A stretch of 64,000 bases of DNA, taken from NCBI GenBank assembly GCA_930367215.1, contig OV884059.1, positions 74,805,393 through 74,869,392 of the forward strand. Reading direction: 5' to 3'. Source of the DNA: Pollenia angustigena (taxonomy: Eukaryota; Arthropoda; Insecta; Diptera; Polleniidae). Within the stretch, counting starts at the first letter, position 1. The number at the start of each line of letters is the position of its first letter. Positions 46,234 to 57,559 of this stretch are shown piece after piece. The position numbers were made by a program, and so were the translations under genes. Under the pieces are notes generated by a model, which searched no databases, was not told the origin of the DNA, and was given only the letters and a program-made list of their open reading frames with translations.

Positions 46234-46584
46234 ATGAAAATTTTCCAATCAGGGCTTAATTGCTTAAACAAATATCTTGGTAGAATTGAATATTTGAATC
46301 CCAGTAAAAAAAATTTGGGTTCTTTGAAGTACTTAGAAAAAAAGCGAATAATCATCGAGCGCTTCAATAGGGATCTCTTATACAGCAGTAAAAAAGTTGC
46401 TATTTTAGTGCTGACAATGAAGAAGGTTTTAAAGCGAAAAAAAATAAATATATATCATGGCTTACGAAAATTATTAAAAAAGAAGTGCTTTGTTTGCAAG
46501 TTAAAAGAAGCGCTTCAGCAGAAAATAGTCCTCCAAACCGAGAACACCCCTTACAAATATCAGACATCCCATCAACAGGTTTAA
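46234..46584 (+). CDS. Unrecognised open reading frame, 116 codons, probably not a host gene
   Basis: The frame opens with MKIFQSGLNCLNKYLG and is rich in lysine (LKYLEKKRIIIERF, MKKVLKRKKINIYHGL, KKKCFVCKLKEALQQ). I do not recognise the family. There are no signal peptide, membrane or catalytic motifs and no splice context. A/T-biased composition favours chance Lys/Ile codons or a transposon relic. ATCCCAGTAAAA at 46300 resembles ends of repeat family Z. Support as a functional gene is weak. Confidence 0.15.
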   Translation: MKIFQSGLNCLNKYLGRIEYLNPSKKNLGSLKYLEKKRIIIERFNRDLLYSSKKVAILVLTMKKVLKRKKINIYHGLRKLLKKKCFVCKLKEALQQKIVLQTENTPYKYQTSHQQV

Positions 46585-46808
46585 AGCGATTTGAGGTATG
46601 AATTCATACATAAAACCTGAATTTTTTAGGACCTCATCTTTTCATATGCGGGCGGGGCAGCACGTTCTTTATTATGAATTGCGAAGCAGCTTTTAATTCA
46701 ATTCTTTAGTCCAAAGTCTTAGAAATCCTAAATAACATTGCCGTCGGGTAAAATCAAATGGTTTTTCTTATCACATAAGAAACGTTTCTAACTTCCAGTA
46801 CTCTTCTA

Positions 46809-47803
46809 AAGGGTGGATCAATTTTAAGGGCCAATGTTGATTTTGCATAAAACACAAATTATTTAGGAAATTATTGTTTTTTTCTTTTTATTATGATAAT
46901 ATTGGTATGGTTCAATTATGTATAGAACAAAATATCGACCTAATGGCCGTCGCGACCTCCGCGGCACACCTACATCCAACGGTCCAAATTTTTGATGACG
47001 CTGAGGCATAATTGAAGTTCTATTAATGTGCCGAATTATCTCATCCTTTAGCTCTTGAATTGTTGCTGGCTTATCGAAGTACACCTTTTCTTACAAATAA
47101 CCCCAAAGAAAGAAGTTTAACGGTGTCAAATCACATGATCTTGGCGGCCAATTGACATCGCCACCACTTGAGATAACACGGCCATTGAATTTGTCGCGCA
47201 AAAGAGCCATTGTTTCGTTAGCTGTGTGGCACCGTCCTGTTGAAACCACATATCGTCCACATCCATATCTTCCAATTCGGGCTATAAAATATCATTCGCC
47301 CAAATGCGGCAGTGCTGCTTATTGACGAATCCACTGAGGTGAAAATGTTGCTCATCACTGAAAATGGTTTTCTTCGAAAATTGATCATACACTGTTGCCA
47401 TTTCTTGCCACCATTCTGACCATTGACGACGTTTGGAATGGCCAAGAGGCTTTAGTTCTTGAGTCAATTGCACCTTGTAAGCGTGTAAATGCAAGTCTTT
47501 ATGCATAATGTTCATCAACGATGAGCGTGTGAGAGGTGCAATTGTTGGACACGACAACGAGTAGAGGTGGACGGCTCTTCAGCTACACTATCGCGAACAG
47601 CAGTAATATTTTCTGCAGTATTTTTCCGATTGTACGCACGAAGCACGATATGCATTTTGATTTGAAAGCTCATTTTCATAATAAGCCTGAATAACTTTAA
47701 CGCGTTGCTCGATTGTGTATTTTTCAATGGTTCATATTGAGTTAGTCTAAAATTGAGAAAGGTGGGGTTCACAGTCAACAGCGGCCTTTAAAATTTAACC
47801 ATT
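46809..47803 (-). mobile_element. mariner-like element, defective
   Basis: About 995 bp. Inverted ends share a TCAATTTTAAGGGCC / TTAAATTTTAAAGGCC core, and TA lies at both borders (46807-46808 and 47804-47805). It carries a nearly full-length but frameshifted transposase on the minus strand. Confidence 0.75.
46866..47778 (-). pseudogene. mariner-superfamily transposase pseudogene
   Basis: From the right: AYNRKNTAENITAVRDSVAE and STSTRCRVQQL (linker after the HTH), HKDLHLHAYKVQLTQELKPL and SDEQHFHLSGFVNKQHCRIW (around the first catalytic D), then DMDVDDMWFQQDGAT (second D), GGDVNWPPRSCDLTPLNFF (third D) and VYFDKPATIQELKDEIIRHI. These appear in the order expected for insect mariner-like transposases. 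At least three frame changes and a stop before EKVYF inactivate it. Known live members cut and paste at TA. Confidence 0.85.
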
Positions 47804-48124
47804 TACATTCCCTGGAATTCCTGAAAAAAATAATGTGAAAAAGTTTAAACGATTTGTTCAAGAATTTATAAATAATGATAATTTGTTAGAATAAAATCAG
47901 AAAAATACTTAGTGGCTTATAATATTTAGACCCAATTTACACTATTGACATTTCTTGCCTCACAGACGAAGTTTGTTGGTAAGTGGATGACGCTGTATGC
48001 AAGACACACTTAACTTTTTGCCTCTCTCGCCCGCAAACTTCGTCGGCTAGCCGCATTGTCCACCAATGAGAACCTTCAATTAAATATTGTTTAATAAAAT
48101 TTTCGGCAGTGATGTTGTTGATAT
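47804..48124. other. Short spacer between two transposons
   Basis: Contains GACGAAGTTTG at 47967 and its inverse CAAACTTCGTC at 48034, a possible small hairpin. No gene. Confidence 0.35.
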
Positions 48125-48939
48125 TAGTCTTGGGCTTAATCGTTCATTTAAGTGACGTTTCAATAGAGTTCATTTAAAAAAAGTGAACTAGTTCGTTCTT
48201 CCAGTTCAGTAGTTCACTTTTAGTCAGTCAGTCTTTTGAGCCAGCTGTATATTTCGTCAGTCAGTTCATTTAAGTCAGTTCATGTATGTAGTTTAAAGGT
48301 TCATTTACTTCAGTTGCTTGTTTTGATTTCTTATTCTGTTGTTGTTTATTTTTGTGTGTGTCAAGCTTTGAAAAAATTAATAAAAATTTAAATACTTAAA
48401 AAAACTTATTTAAATTTTTAATAAATATTTAAATATAATAAATATAATGTAATAAATATAAATTTTTAATAAAGTTCAAAAACACAATTGTGTATTTTTT
48501 ATAAAATTTCCTTTTCTTTGTTTTTCAACAAATAAATTTGGCATTCACTCATTTTACAAAAACAAAATGCATAGTATTTTTCATGTTCTTTACCGAATTG
48601 ATTGAAAAGAGACAACAATATTATTAGTTTCTATATGTTATAATATACTTGTTTCTTTTACTCATTGCCAGATTACTAAAACATGTTCATAATATAATCA
48701 GGGCTGCCATATTAAGAGATGTCTCGCCATATGTTGCAATTTTCAAACATTTTGACTACACTGCGATTTTTTTCGGCGATTTATAAAATATATGGCGATT
48801 TTTTTATTATTAAAAAGATTTCCGTACGACGTGCTAAATTTCCAATTATTATTTTTGATAAATACACTGAAATTAGATAAGCTATTAATTTATTTTGAGA
48901 CTCTAATACTATGTTTCCACTATCAGCTTGTTGTCAACT

Positions 48940-49700
48940 TGTTTTGAGCAAAACGTGTCAGAGTGCTTCCATTATGTAAAACTGGTTTTGGTTTTCGAAA
49001 TCAATTTGGCATTAATGTTGTTTACAAACATGAAAGCAAAAAATATTTTTGTAAAATAATAAATATTTTCTTATATGTTTTTTAATACACATTATACATA
49101 TAATTTAATAAGTCTTGTTATTTTGGTAAATCTGTAATTTTTTTCGAAATTGTTAATCACCAATAATAAAACTCTAAGTTGTTTCATGGTTTTCGACATT
49201 TTTTGGAGCAAAACTAGTATTTATTTGAGTTTTTCGAACATGAAAAATGTATGGGAAAACAAGTAGCAAGTAGCAGAACACCTGTTTTGCTGCAAATGTA
49301 GTTTTGTGGCCCAAAACATGTAAAGCGGCCCATACACTTGCAATATTATTGTATATGATATTCGCCATATCATTTCCATTTTGTCCTATATTTTACAATA
49401 AGTCGCACAATAGTTTCATTCAATAAAAAGGCGAACATAACCTATAGGAATAATATAAACAGCATTGTACAATGTTGCCAACACACTTCTCTTTCTTTTC
49501 GTTGTGCAATAAAAATCAAGTCTTTTGATTGTTGCCAATATATTGTTCCACCTTCGAATATCACATACACATTGGCGGTATAATTGTACTATACGTAAAA
49601 TTGAACAATTTTATTCTAAGTGTATGAGCCGCTTAAGTGAAATACTATTACATAATGGAAACACTCTGAGTCGTTTTGCTCAAAATAAGCACCCCTACCT
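48940..49700. repeat. Inverted repeat enclosing a MITE inside the foldback element
   Basis: TTTTGAGCAAAACGTGTCAG and TGCTTCCATTATGTAA on the left are inverted at 49655-49695. The region between includes the MITE at 49324-49633. Exact ends are not defined. Confidence 0.5.
49324..49633. mobile_element. PIF/Harbinger-like MITE
   Basis: 310 bp with inverted ends AGCGGCCCATACACTTGCAA and AGCGGCTCATACACTTAGAA, flanked by TAA (49321-49323 and 49634-49636). Confidence 0.82.
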
Positions 49701-50307
49701 CAAACAACTACTCCCATGAAAATATTCCTATATTTTTTTTATTTGTGTGTTTTTTTTTTTTGTATTGTGAATGATTCCTATAACAAATTTTATGGGAACG
49801 AATTCCCAAACTAAAAACATGTAGGGAACATGTAAGTTTTAATTTTTATTTTAAGGTAGGGCTCAATTAAATTACTTTTTTCTTTTATTGAAGGAGTATT
49901 AATAAGAAAAATTAAGATAAACATTATTCATTATTTATTTTATCATATAATTATTAGTGTTTTATTTTGTATATTTTTCTTTCAGAATACAAGCACTGAC
50001 AATTTATTCACAATAGAGACATTTGTTTATAAAGCACTGACAAATAATGCACAATATAAATTTTTACTCCCAAAATATTTGCGTTGACAAATTCATGACT
50101 TATCTTACAAACCGTCTTCACCTGACAAATTGTTGTCATTCCAAACGTCAAACTTCATATTAAAAAAAACGCTGACAGAAAGTTTCGAGTTTTTTTTATA
50201 TAGAGTTTGACATTTGGTATGACAAAAAATTTTCAGTTGAAAACGCTATGTTAATGCCGACAAAATTACCTCAACAATAAATTTCAGCATGTCCTACGGA
50301 AATCTTA

Positions 50308-50702
50308 AGAGGCCTATAGACACATACTGTTGACAACTACTGCCGATGAATCCTTCGTATACGTGTGTGATTGATATTTTACTACACACCTATCAATCAT
50401 CATTTTAAAATAAATGTCATTTCGTGAAATTCAAGAGAACCCCTACTTTCTTCACACGTTTTTTCTCAGAAACTATTTTAAATTTGTTTTAATTTAAATT
50501 GAAAGAAAAATATATCATAAAATTAATAATTTATTTTATTGTTCATTGAACAACTGTCAGCAGTATGAGTTCATTTTGAAATCAAACCTATTTTGGTTTT
50601 TCATACTGCATTCTCTGTGTGACGCATACATATATAAAAATTTCAAATTTACAAACACATGCTGATTGCATGAGCATGATAAGTATGTGTCTATGTGACC
50701 CT
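50308..50702. mobile_element. PIF/Harbinger-like MITE
   Basis: 395 bp with inverted ends AGAGGCCTATAGACACATAC and AGGGTCACATAGACACATAC, flanked by TTA (50305-50307 and 50703-50705). Confidence 0.8.
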
Positions 50703-51476
50703 TTATTAATAATAAAAAATATTTTATAAATTGCCGAAAAAATCGCAGCTAGACATCTCTAAGTATGGCAGCCTTGATTTTATTATGAAAATGTTTAAAG
50801 TTATCTGGCAATGAGTAAAAGAAACAATATAATGTTAAACATAGAGACACTAATACTATTGTTGTTTCTTTTCAATCAGTGCGGTAAAGAATAAGAAATC
50901 AAGTGGACAAGCAACTGAAGTAAATGAACCTGTGAACTAAATGAATTGAACTAAATGAATTGAACTAAATGAACCCTATCAAAAGACTGCTGACGCAAAA
51001 GACAAAGTGACGAAAAGTGAACTGTTGAACTAAAAGGAACTGTCAGACTGAATGACAGTACAACGTTCATCTGACTGACTAGTTCAATTGAACTAGTTCG
51101 TTCATGAACTACCCAACTCTAGTTGATATAACTAAACTTCTAATTTACTTGATTAAATTTTTAGTTAAAACTGATTTTATTTTTGATTAATGGTTTAATT
51201 GAAAAAAAAAGAATTTTTTCTTGACGGTCAAAATTCCTGAAGAATGCTGTTCTAACTACTGTTTCTTGGCCAGTTGTTAGTTTATGTTGTTAAGTATTCT
51301 ATAGGGTATACTCAATAATATCATGCGCAAATATCTCATTTTATAGCATAACAACTCCACCAAAACTTTTTTTATAGTTACCGAGGAGAGAAAAAAAAGA
51401 ACAAACTAAATAAAAACTTATCTATATGCAAGAGTTGTTATCAGTCAATGTTGACAATTTGTTTTGAACGCTGTGG

Positions 51477-52281
51477 TTTTTATACCCTCCACCACAATTA
51501 GTTGTGAAGAGGGTATATTAAGTTTGTCATTCCGTGTGAAACTTTTTTATTATTCATCTCAGACCCTATAAAGTATATATATTCTGGGTCCTTGAGTAAT
51601 TCTAAGTCGATTTAGCCATGTCTGTCTGTCTGTTCGTCCTTCCGTCTGTTGAAAACACGTTCACTTTCGAACAACTCAAAAGAAATGAACAAACTTGGTG
51701 CCAAAGTGCTTGTAGTTATCCTAAGCAGTTTGGGATTGAAATCCAGCAAAATCGGTTCAGTAGGACCAGAGCTATGAATCAAAATCTGGAACCACCACCT
51801 AAAAAAATTGATAATTTTGTTACAAAAAATAACATAAATGCTGGAACAAGGCACGGAATGAGATAAGATTTTGGAAAAATTTCTTTTATTTGACTAGAAA
51901 TAACACTGTGAAATTTCGTGACGATCGGTCCGTAATTTACCTTAGGCCCCATATAAACCCTACTACCGGAAAACAGTTTAGTATGCCTAAAACCGTAAAA
52001 AATAATGCAATCATAAGAAATTTTGGCTCGTCACAGTTTTATAGGACTATAAATGATACTGTGAAATTTCGTAAAGATCGGTACATAATTTACCCTAGGC
52101 CCCATACCCTACTCCCGGGAAACAGTTACGTACACCTAAAACCATAATTAATAACAAATCGTCACAGTTTAAGATAATAATAACATCATACTAATATCTG
52201 TATCTGTATTTAAACATTCGAACTGTCGGTGGAGGGTATCAAAGATTCGGCACAGCCGAATAAAGCACTCTAACTTGTTTT
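51477..52281 (-). mobile_element. INE-1/DINE-1-like repeat, copy D, full length
   Basis: Reverse orientation. The left end TATACCCTCCACCACAATTA forms a hairpin with GTGAAGAGGGTATA, then TTTGTCATTCCGTGTGAAAC and the GTCTGTCTGTCTGTTCGTCC block. The right end has GGTGGAGGGTATCAAAGATT, hairpin TTCGGCACAGCCGAA, and CACTCTAACTTGTTTTT. It serves as the reference for delimiting the insertion in copy C. Open frames inside are fortuitous. Confidence 0.72.
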
Positions 52282-52974
52282 TAATGATTCTCATCTACCA
52301 TCATCATCGTTATCGAAGTCATGATAAAAAAATCATTTCAATAATGATCATTATAAGGTGAAACACTAACAAAGGGTAAGTTCGTGTAGAAGAGCCAACT
52401 GACTGAATCGGTGGTTAAATTATAGTGAAGAATCATAACATTTGACAACATTGTAAAACAAAATGCTTAAATGTTTTTTTTTTTTTTGTTAATTCAGGCT
52501 AAAACATAAAAACGTAAATTGCAGTTGAAATTAACAAAAAAAAAAAAAAAAAAAAAAAAGAAGCCGGGCCAAAGTTATTATGAAATTCTGGTTAACCATT
52601 TGCTGTCTTTGATTTGGTTTGTGATTGTTGCAAAAGTTTTTTCTGAGCTCTTTTATTACTTGGCCATAATTGCTTTTAAACGCAAAAAAGCTGTTTTTTT
52701 TCATAAGTAGTGGGTCTTTAAATTGATTTTTTTCGCACTTGGTACCACTTCCTTTTCTCTGCTTTTTATCGTTAGCGTTTTTTGTGTGCACTTTTTTGCT
52801 TTATTGATTTTATTTCACGCCTTTAATGATTTTATCACGGAGTTTTGTGTATTTAAATCAAAGCATCAATATTTATTTTAAAAGTTTTTAAATAAATATC
52901 AATAAAAAAAATAATGTCCAAATATTATTTTTGGCAAATTATTTGCCTTTAATATTAAAAATCTTTAGTTTAAA
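52282..52974. other. Spacer with a long A-run
   Basis: Contains an uninterrupted A-run of about 24 near 52536-52559. No coding exon or element termini recognised. Confidence 0.4.
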
Positions 52975-53130
52975 ACCTGGGCCCTGTTTCTCAAAACTTC
53001 AAGTTACAAATCTACAAGGAAAATACATAAAAAAAAACCAACAATTTTACAATTTTTGTTTTTGATTTTGATTCAAGCCTATTTTACTTGTAGATTTGTA
53101 ACTTGTAGTTTTGAGAAACAGGGCCCAGGT
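52975..53130. mobile_element. Palindromic hairpin MITE
   Basis: 156 bp. The left arm ACCTGGGCCCTGTTTCTCAA is exactly inverted on the right, and complementarity continues through CAAGTTACAAATCTACAAG to near the centre. No coding content. Confidence 0.8.
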
Positions 53131-53622
53131 GTTCCCAACGATTTTCCCCTTCGAAGCCTTTGAGGCATGTTTTTCTTAAAAGCTTCAGACCAGGAGTTAT
53201 CAACGAGTTTTACCCTACAAAGCCTTTGGGCACATACTTTTTGCGGACCTTGAAAAGTAATTTGGTTACATATTCGTCAAAATAAATGTAACCACTCCTT
53301 TCAGCCATTGTTTTCTTGTTTTGATCAGGCTTTAAAAGGATTTAATGATACAAATTTTAGAAAACTAAGAAAAAATTTAAAGATTCCACCAGCATTTGGT
53401 TTTGATTGTATTTAACTCCTGAATAAAAATTACAATTAAAACGTTAATAATTTGGATTGATAACGCTAACAAACTAGTGGTTTCGTCAGTTTGTACCCTT
53501 AAGTGCAGTTCAAGGTATCGGTTTTACAGTCCCACTGGAAAATTAAAAATGTATCCCTTGTCTTTTATAAAGCTGCTCTTTAAAAGATAATTTTGAATTA
53601 TAATTAGGCAATTCACAAACAG

Positions 53623-53714
53623 CCGTACCTAAACATGAGCGGGAGGCGGAACGTTTTCTTCCGCTAAGCTTTTACGCAGATATGCCATAGCTAAACAAGA
53701 GCGTAAACGTTGTG
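53623..53714. other. 92-bp segment between perfect 10-bp direct repeats
   Basis: TCACAAACAG occurs at 53613-53622 and 53715-53724. The enclosed segment includes the hairpin GCGGAACGTTTTCTTCCGC. It could be a tiny insertion with target duplication or a short tandem duplication. Unclassified. Confidence 0.4.
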
Positions 53715-53724
53715 TCACAAACAG

Positions 53725-54429
53725 TATTGTTAACTTTCTTGTTTTATAAAACCCACATTATAAAATTAAAAAGAAGAGAAAAATCGCTAGATTTCCAATT
53801 GCACAGTTATAAATTATAGCATATACAACTAATATGACACAATAGTACACCTTGTGAGTAGCCTAAATGTGATTTATACACTTTTTTTGGTAGTTAAGAC
53901 GTTGTCTTTAAGGAATATTAACATTAACATTTTTAAACACTCTAGACTCGATAAGTTATCAGGAGCTACATCGATAACACAGCTAAGTTTATATCATTTA
54001 ATAATTTATAAAAGTTCCTTATTCGTTCTTCATAAATTCTTTAAAGCCTATGCCGATAAGTAGGTTTGTGCTCAAAAGTTCCCTTTTAAATGGTCCCTTT
54101 TGGGAAACGGTCTCACAAAGTTTTATTGATAATAGTTACTGTAAGTCTCTTATTACCCACTTAAGCCTTAAAGTAGTCTATAAGCCCTGTTAACAGGTAT
54201 TTTCAGAGATTTTAAAATGAATTAAATTTCTGTCAAAATCAAACAATAGACTTACATTTTCAATTTTATCGATGTAAGTTTGTGGCAGCTACTTTAATCT
54301 TAATTCAAAACTTCTATCGTAGCAAGGAGTCATAGATTTTGTCAGATAATCACTGCAAATTTGCAGTGAATTTCTGCATTTGCAGAAATTGTCGTAAGTA
54401 TAGAACTTGAAAGCAATTCGTTTTAGCAT
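53725..54429. other. Spacer without recognised element
   Basis: AT-rich. No gene or termini found. Confidence 0.35.
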
Positions 54430-55600
54430 TTACCTAACAACGGGTGTAAACAATGCGTCTACTAACGGTCCTGAATTTGGATAAGCAATAAACTGGTGGC
54501 ACTTTTAGTACATAGTTGCCTGCTCTATGCTCATAGCCCTATGCTTATGAGCTGGAGCTATTTAACCTCTATTGCAAAGATGGATCCCCCTTAGCAATGG
54601 CGAAAATCAATCCTTCACAGAGCATTTACTAAGATCTTCCTTCCTGCGATTTGGGATAAAACCACAGCCAAAGCGTAATCCTTAAAGAGGCCTTACCAAC
54701 AACCAGTTCTGTTTTGCACCAGATAGGGCTCTGGTCAGCCGTGATCTTAGGAGATCTGCCAATTACAAGCCATATACAAGTGAAGAGGGGGGTGAATATC
54801 CATGACACATCTATGAACATACCACAGCGAAACATTAACATGACAGCTATGGAAAAGATTTACATGGAAACCTGCCTACTCCATGGTGCATAAAAATGAA
54901 TGGGTGACAAACAATGCGCTTACCAACCGCCCCCGAGTATGGGCATAATCAACACACCCAGGGGGCAATTTGAGGGCATAGACCGGCAAGACTATACACT
55001 TGAAATTTGCTTAGGAGCTGGAGCTATCTAACCTCCGCTGCTTTTGGGAAAATGCTAGCAGCATATGTTGAATAGCAACAGCACCTAGGGATAGTCCTCC
55101 TGCATACCGAACTCTCCCACAAGTGTTGAAAAAACAGCCCCTTACTGGGATTTTCAAAGACTTAGGGTACTAAATCACAACCATCTCGGGATCCCCGGAA
55201 GCATCTTTTTTATTGGAAAAGCGAAACTTCCATAAAGACAATCTTTCTGAAAAACAGGAAGCATTTCTTGCACGAAGCATACTTAACCGATAGTCACTCC
55301 GGTGCCGTACCACCGGTGGATTCTGACTCCCGTGGTACCAGATATGATCTCTGGTCAGCCACGAACACAAGAGATCGTCACGATCTCTTGTGATCTGTCA
55401 ATTTTGGATTTTTGATGAATTCCAGCTATTGTCTGTATCTGATTATGTCCCGAAAAATATAACACAAATTGGTGAAATATCCTTAAGATGATCCCTACAA
55501 TCGCCAAGGGGGAGTCCTTTGGGCTGCTGGTTCCCGTTGCACTAGATACGACTCTGATTAGCCGTGATTTAAGAGGAACTGCCCCAGACGAGTGCAACAC
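54430..55600. repeat. Degenerate tandem units of about 0.5 kb
   Basis: Pairs such as AACAATGCGTCTACTAAC / AACAATGCGCTTACCAAC, GAGCTGGAGCTATTTAACCT / GAGCTGGAGCTATCTAACCT and CCAGATAGGGCTCTGGTCAG / CCAGATATGATCTCTGGTCA / CTAGATACGACTCTGATTAG mark two to three diverged units. GC content is above the surroundings. Related sequence continues at 57560-58260. Origin unknown; open frames here are not conserved between units. Confidence 0.55.
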
Positions 55601-55639
55601 CAAGAGGTGGGTAGATATCAGAGAAAGCCAAAAAGTTAT

Positions 55640-55810
55640 ATTTTTAATACTTATTACCTTTTCATACGCCACCGAGCACGAGTACAGGCAGGTATGACTA
55701 CCAATAAGTATGAGCATGAATAAGTTTGTATATCGACCGGTATAAGTATGAACAAACACGCATGCTTATGGGTAATCCTTTGAATGCGTATGAGTAAAGG
55801 CATGTATCGT
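55640..55810. repeat. Degenerate AAGTATGA-type simple repeat, first block
   Basis: Words such as AAGTATGAGC, AAGTATGAAC and CGTATGAGTA recur irregularly. A similar block lies at 57390-57510, on the other side of the TIR element at 56629-57383. Confidence 0.45.
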
Positions 55811-56628
55811 AAGTATCGACAAGTAACTTCAACATTTTGTAGGGTTATTTTAAAGCAAGCAGTGTTGCCACGACCTAAAAATTTATGTTAAAGTTATATT
55901 AAACATAAATATTTGCTATCAAATTAAAATAATGCTTCTAAAGCTATAATAAATTATAATCTAGGAGGCTATCAACTATTTTGGGATCTTTTCTGTTTCG
56001 TTTTTTATGTTTCCAGCTAAAGAGAAATCTTAATCTAATACTGCGCTGCAGGCAGGAAATTTCATAAAATTATTGATTCTTATTAAGACAACCGTGGAAA
56101 CCTTGTGGAGTTGTTTTTCCACCATAGCATGATGTCGAAGTCTTCTTTAAGGCTAAAATTTTCGTTGGCATACTGATTGACTTCAGCAATTAAATTTTAA
56201 ACCATTTTTTAACGTCTTAAAAATGTAACTGGCAACAGATAAACTACTCAAACTCATAATATGTATGAATGTTACCTATATATCTCATTTCTCAACTGCG
56301 AATATGAATATTCGATTTTTTTTTTTTTTGGATTACGGTAACTTTTTCTGTTTTTATAAAGAACGATTAAAATAACACGACGTATTTTAATTTGCATCCA
56401 TTTAGTAATTTTTTTAGATTTTCTTAAATATGAACGCAAATCTTTATATTACAGACATTTTTTTAAAGTCAACAATCGTTTTCCAATAAAATTTTGTTGA
56501 ATTGTACTCAAACGATTTTGAAAAAACGTATTTATTTGTGATTCAGCAATTTGGAAAAGAAAAATTCTGGCAACCTTTATGAAAAAATTTAACAAAAAAA
56601 AAATTGTTTGAAGTCAATGCTATAACTA

Positions 56629-57383
56629 CCCAGCGGGAAAACTCAGAAGACCTTCTTACTTCAGGCCTTTTTAAAGGCCTGCTTAAAAAATGTTTGGATT
56701 TAATTCATATTCTTACGTAACTGCTAAAGAATGCCTCATAGAAGGCCTCGGCTCTTTGGTATGAGAAGCGAGAAAAGAAGGAGTAACATTTTTGTTTTGT
56801 TTTTTTTGCACAAGCAAAAGCAAAAGAATTCAGATCCCTTTACAAAAACAAAGTAAAATATGCTGTAAATCATTTTAGTTGAAGTGGAAAAGAGAAAGAG
56901 TAAAATTTTTTGTTTTGTTTTTCTCAGATCCCGTTATAAAAACAAAGTAACAAAGTAGGTGCATATTAAAATACAAAATAAAAACAATAATGTAAATCAT
57001 TTTAGTTGAGTTTTGTCCATTAAGGAAGATAGGTACTTGTGCTTAAAAGTTTTTTTTTAATTATAGGTATACTTTTATTTACAATGTTTAGCAAATTTGA
57101 TTATTTCAATAAAAAAATAGGTATCACATGTGTTATTAAACCACAATAAGTTTAATAAAATATATAAACATACGTTACATGAAGCCTATTCAGTCTTCTA
57201 ATTTCATTGGTAAGGAAATATTCCTTAATGTTTTAGACTGATAGCCCTTCAATATGACCTTTAATGCATTTGTAGAAGGATGGTCTGAAAGGCCTTTTAA
57301 GAGCCAGTAATTGAAAGGCCTTTTAACATACCTTTCTTAATCATTTCTGGAAGGCCTCCGTACTCCTTCTTTTTCCCGCTGGG
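56629..57383. mobile_element. TIR element with CCCAGCGGGAAAA ends and TA duplication
   Basis: 755 bp with inverted ends CCCAGCGGGAAAA, flanked by TA (56627-56628 and 57384-57385). AAGGCCT words are frequent near both ends. The centre has a two-copy tandem duplication of about 125 bp (TTTTGTTTTGTTTTT, CAGATCCC..TA.AAAAACAAAGTA, TGTAAATCATTTTAGTTGA at 56760-57010). No transposase. Confidence 0.72.
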
Positions 57384-57559
57384 TATGGGTGAACCTGAAT
57401 ATGTGCGAGTATGAAACACATTAAGTATGATACCATACATGAATGAAATCAAATGCGCATGGATATACACAAGTATGAGAATAAACAGATACGAGTACGC
57501 ACACGTATTGAAAATTGTCGATATGTGCTAGAGTACTTTAATTTTTTTTATACCCATTG

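Larger units (their letters stand above)
48125..51121. mobile_element. Foldback hAT-like element with perfect 8-bp duplication
   Basis: About 3.0 kb between TAGTCTTGGGC and GCCCAACTCTA-like ends (right end ACCCAACTCTA), flanked by GTTGATAT (48117-48124 and 51122-51129). The arms are inverted copies for several hundred bp (GGTTCATTTACTTCAGTTGC, TTTCTTTTACTCATTGCCAG and GGCTGCCATA in both). They reach about 48822 on the left and 50700 on the right. The left arm has an extra segment of about 240 bp (48345-48590). The interior holds further MITEs. Confidence 0.8.

Noticed and set aside
46234..46584. The longest plus-strand frame outside known elements, 116 codons
   Set aside because: Kept only as a very low-confidence entry. 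Lysine-rich composition follows from A-rich DNA, and no recognised domain or splice context was seen.
51612..52147. Three overlapping open frames inside INE-1-like copy D
   Set aside because: They arise from the GTCTGTCTG and CGATCGGTCC repeat body and are not conserved in copies A, B, C or G.
52536..52559. A-run as a possible LINE or SINE tail
   Set aside because: No recognisable retroelement body or target duplication precedes it.
55355..55759. Minus-strand frame of 134 codons, the longest in the window
   Set aside because: It lies in degenerate tandem units whose other copies do not keep the frame, and the translation resembles no family.
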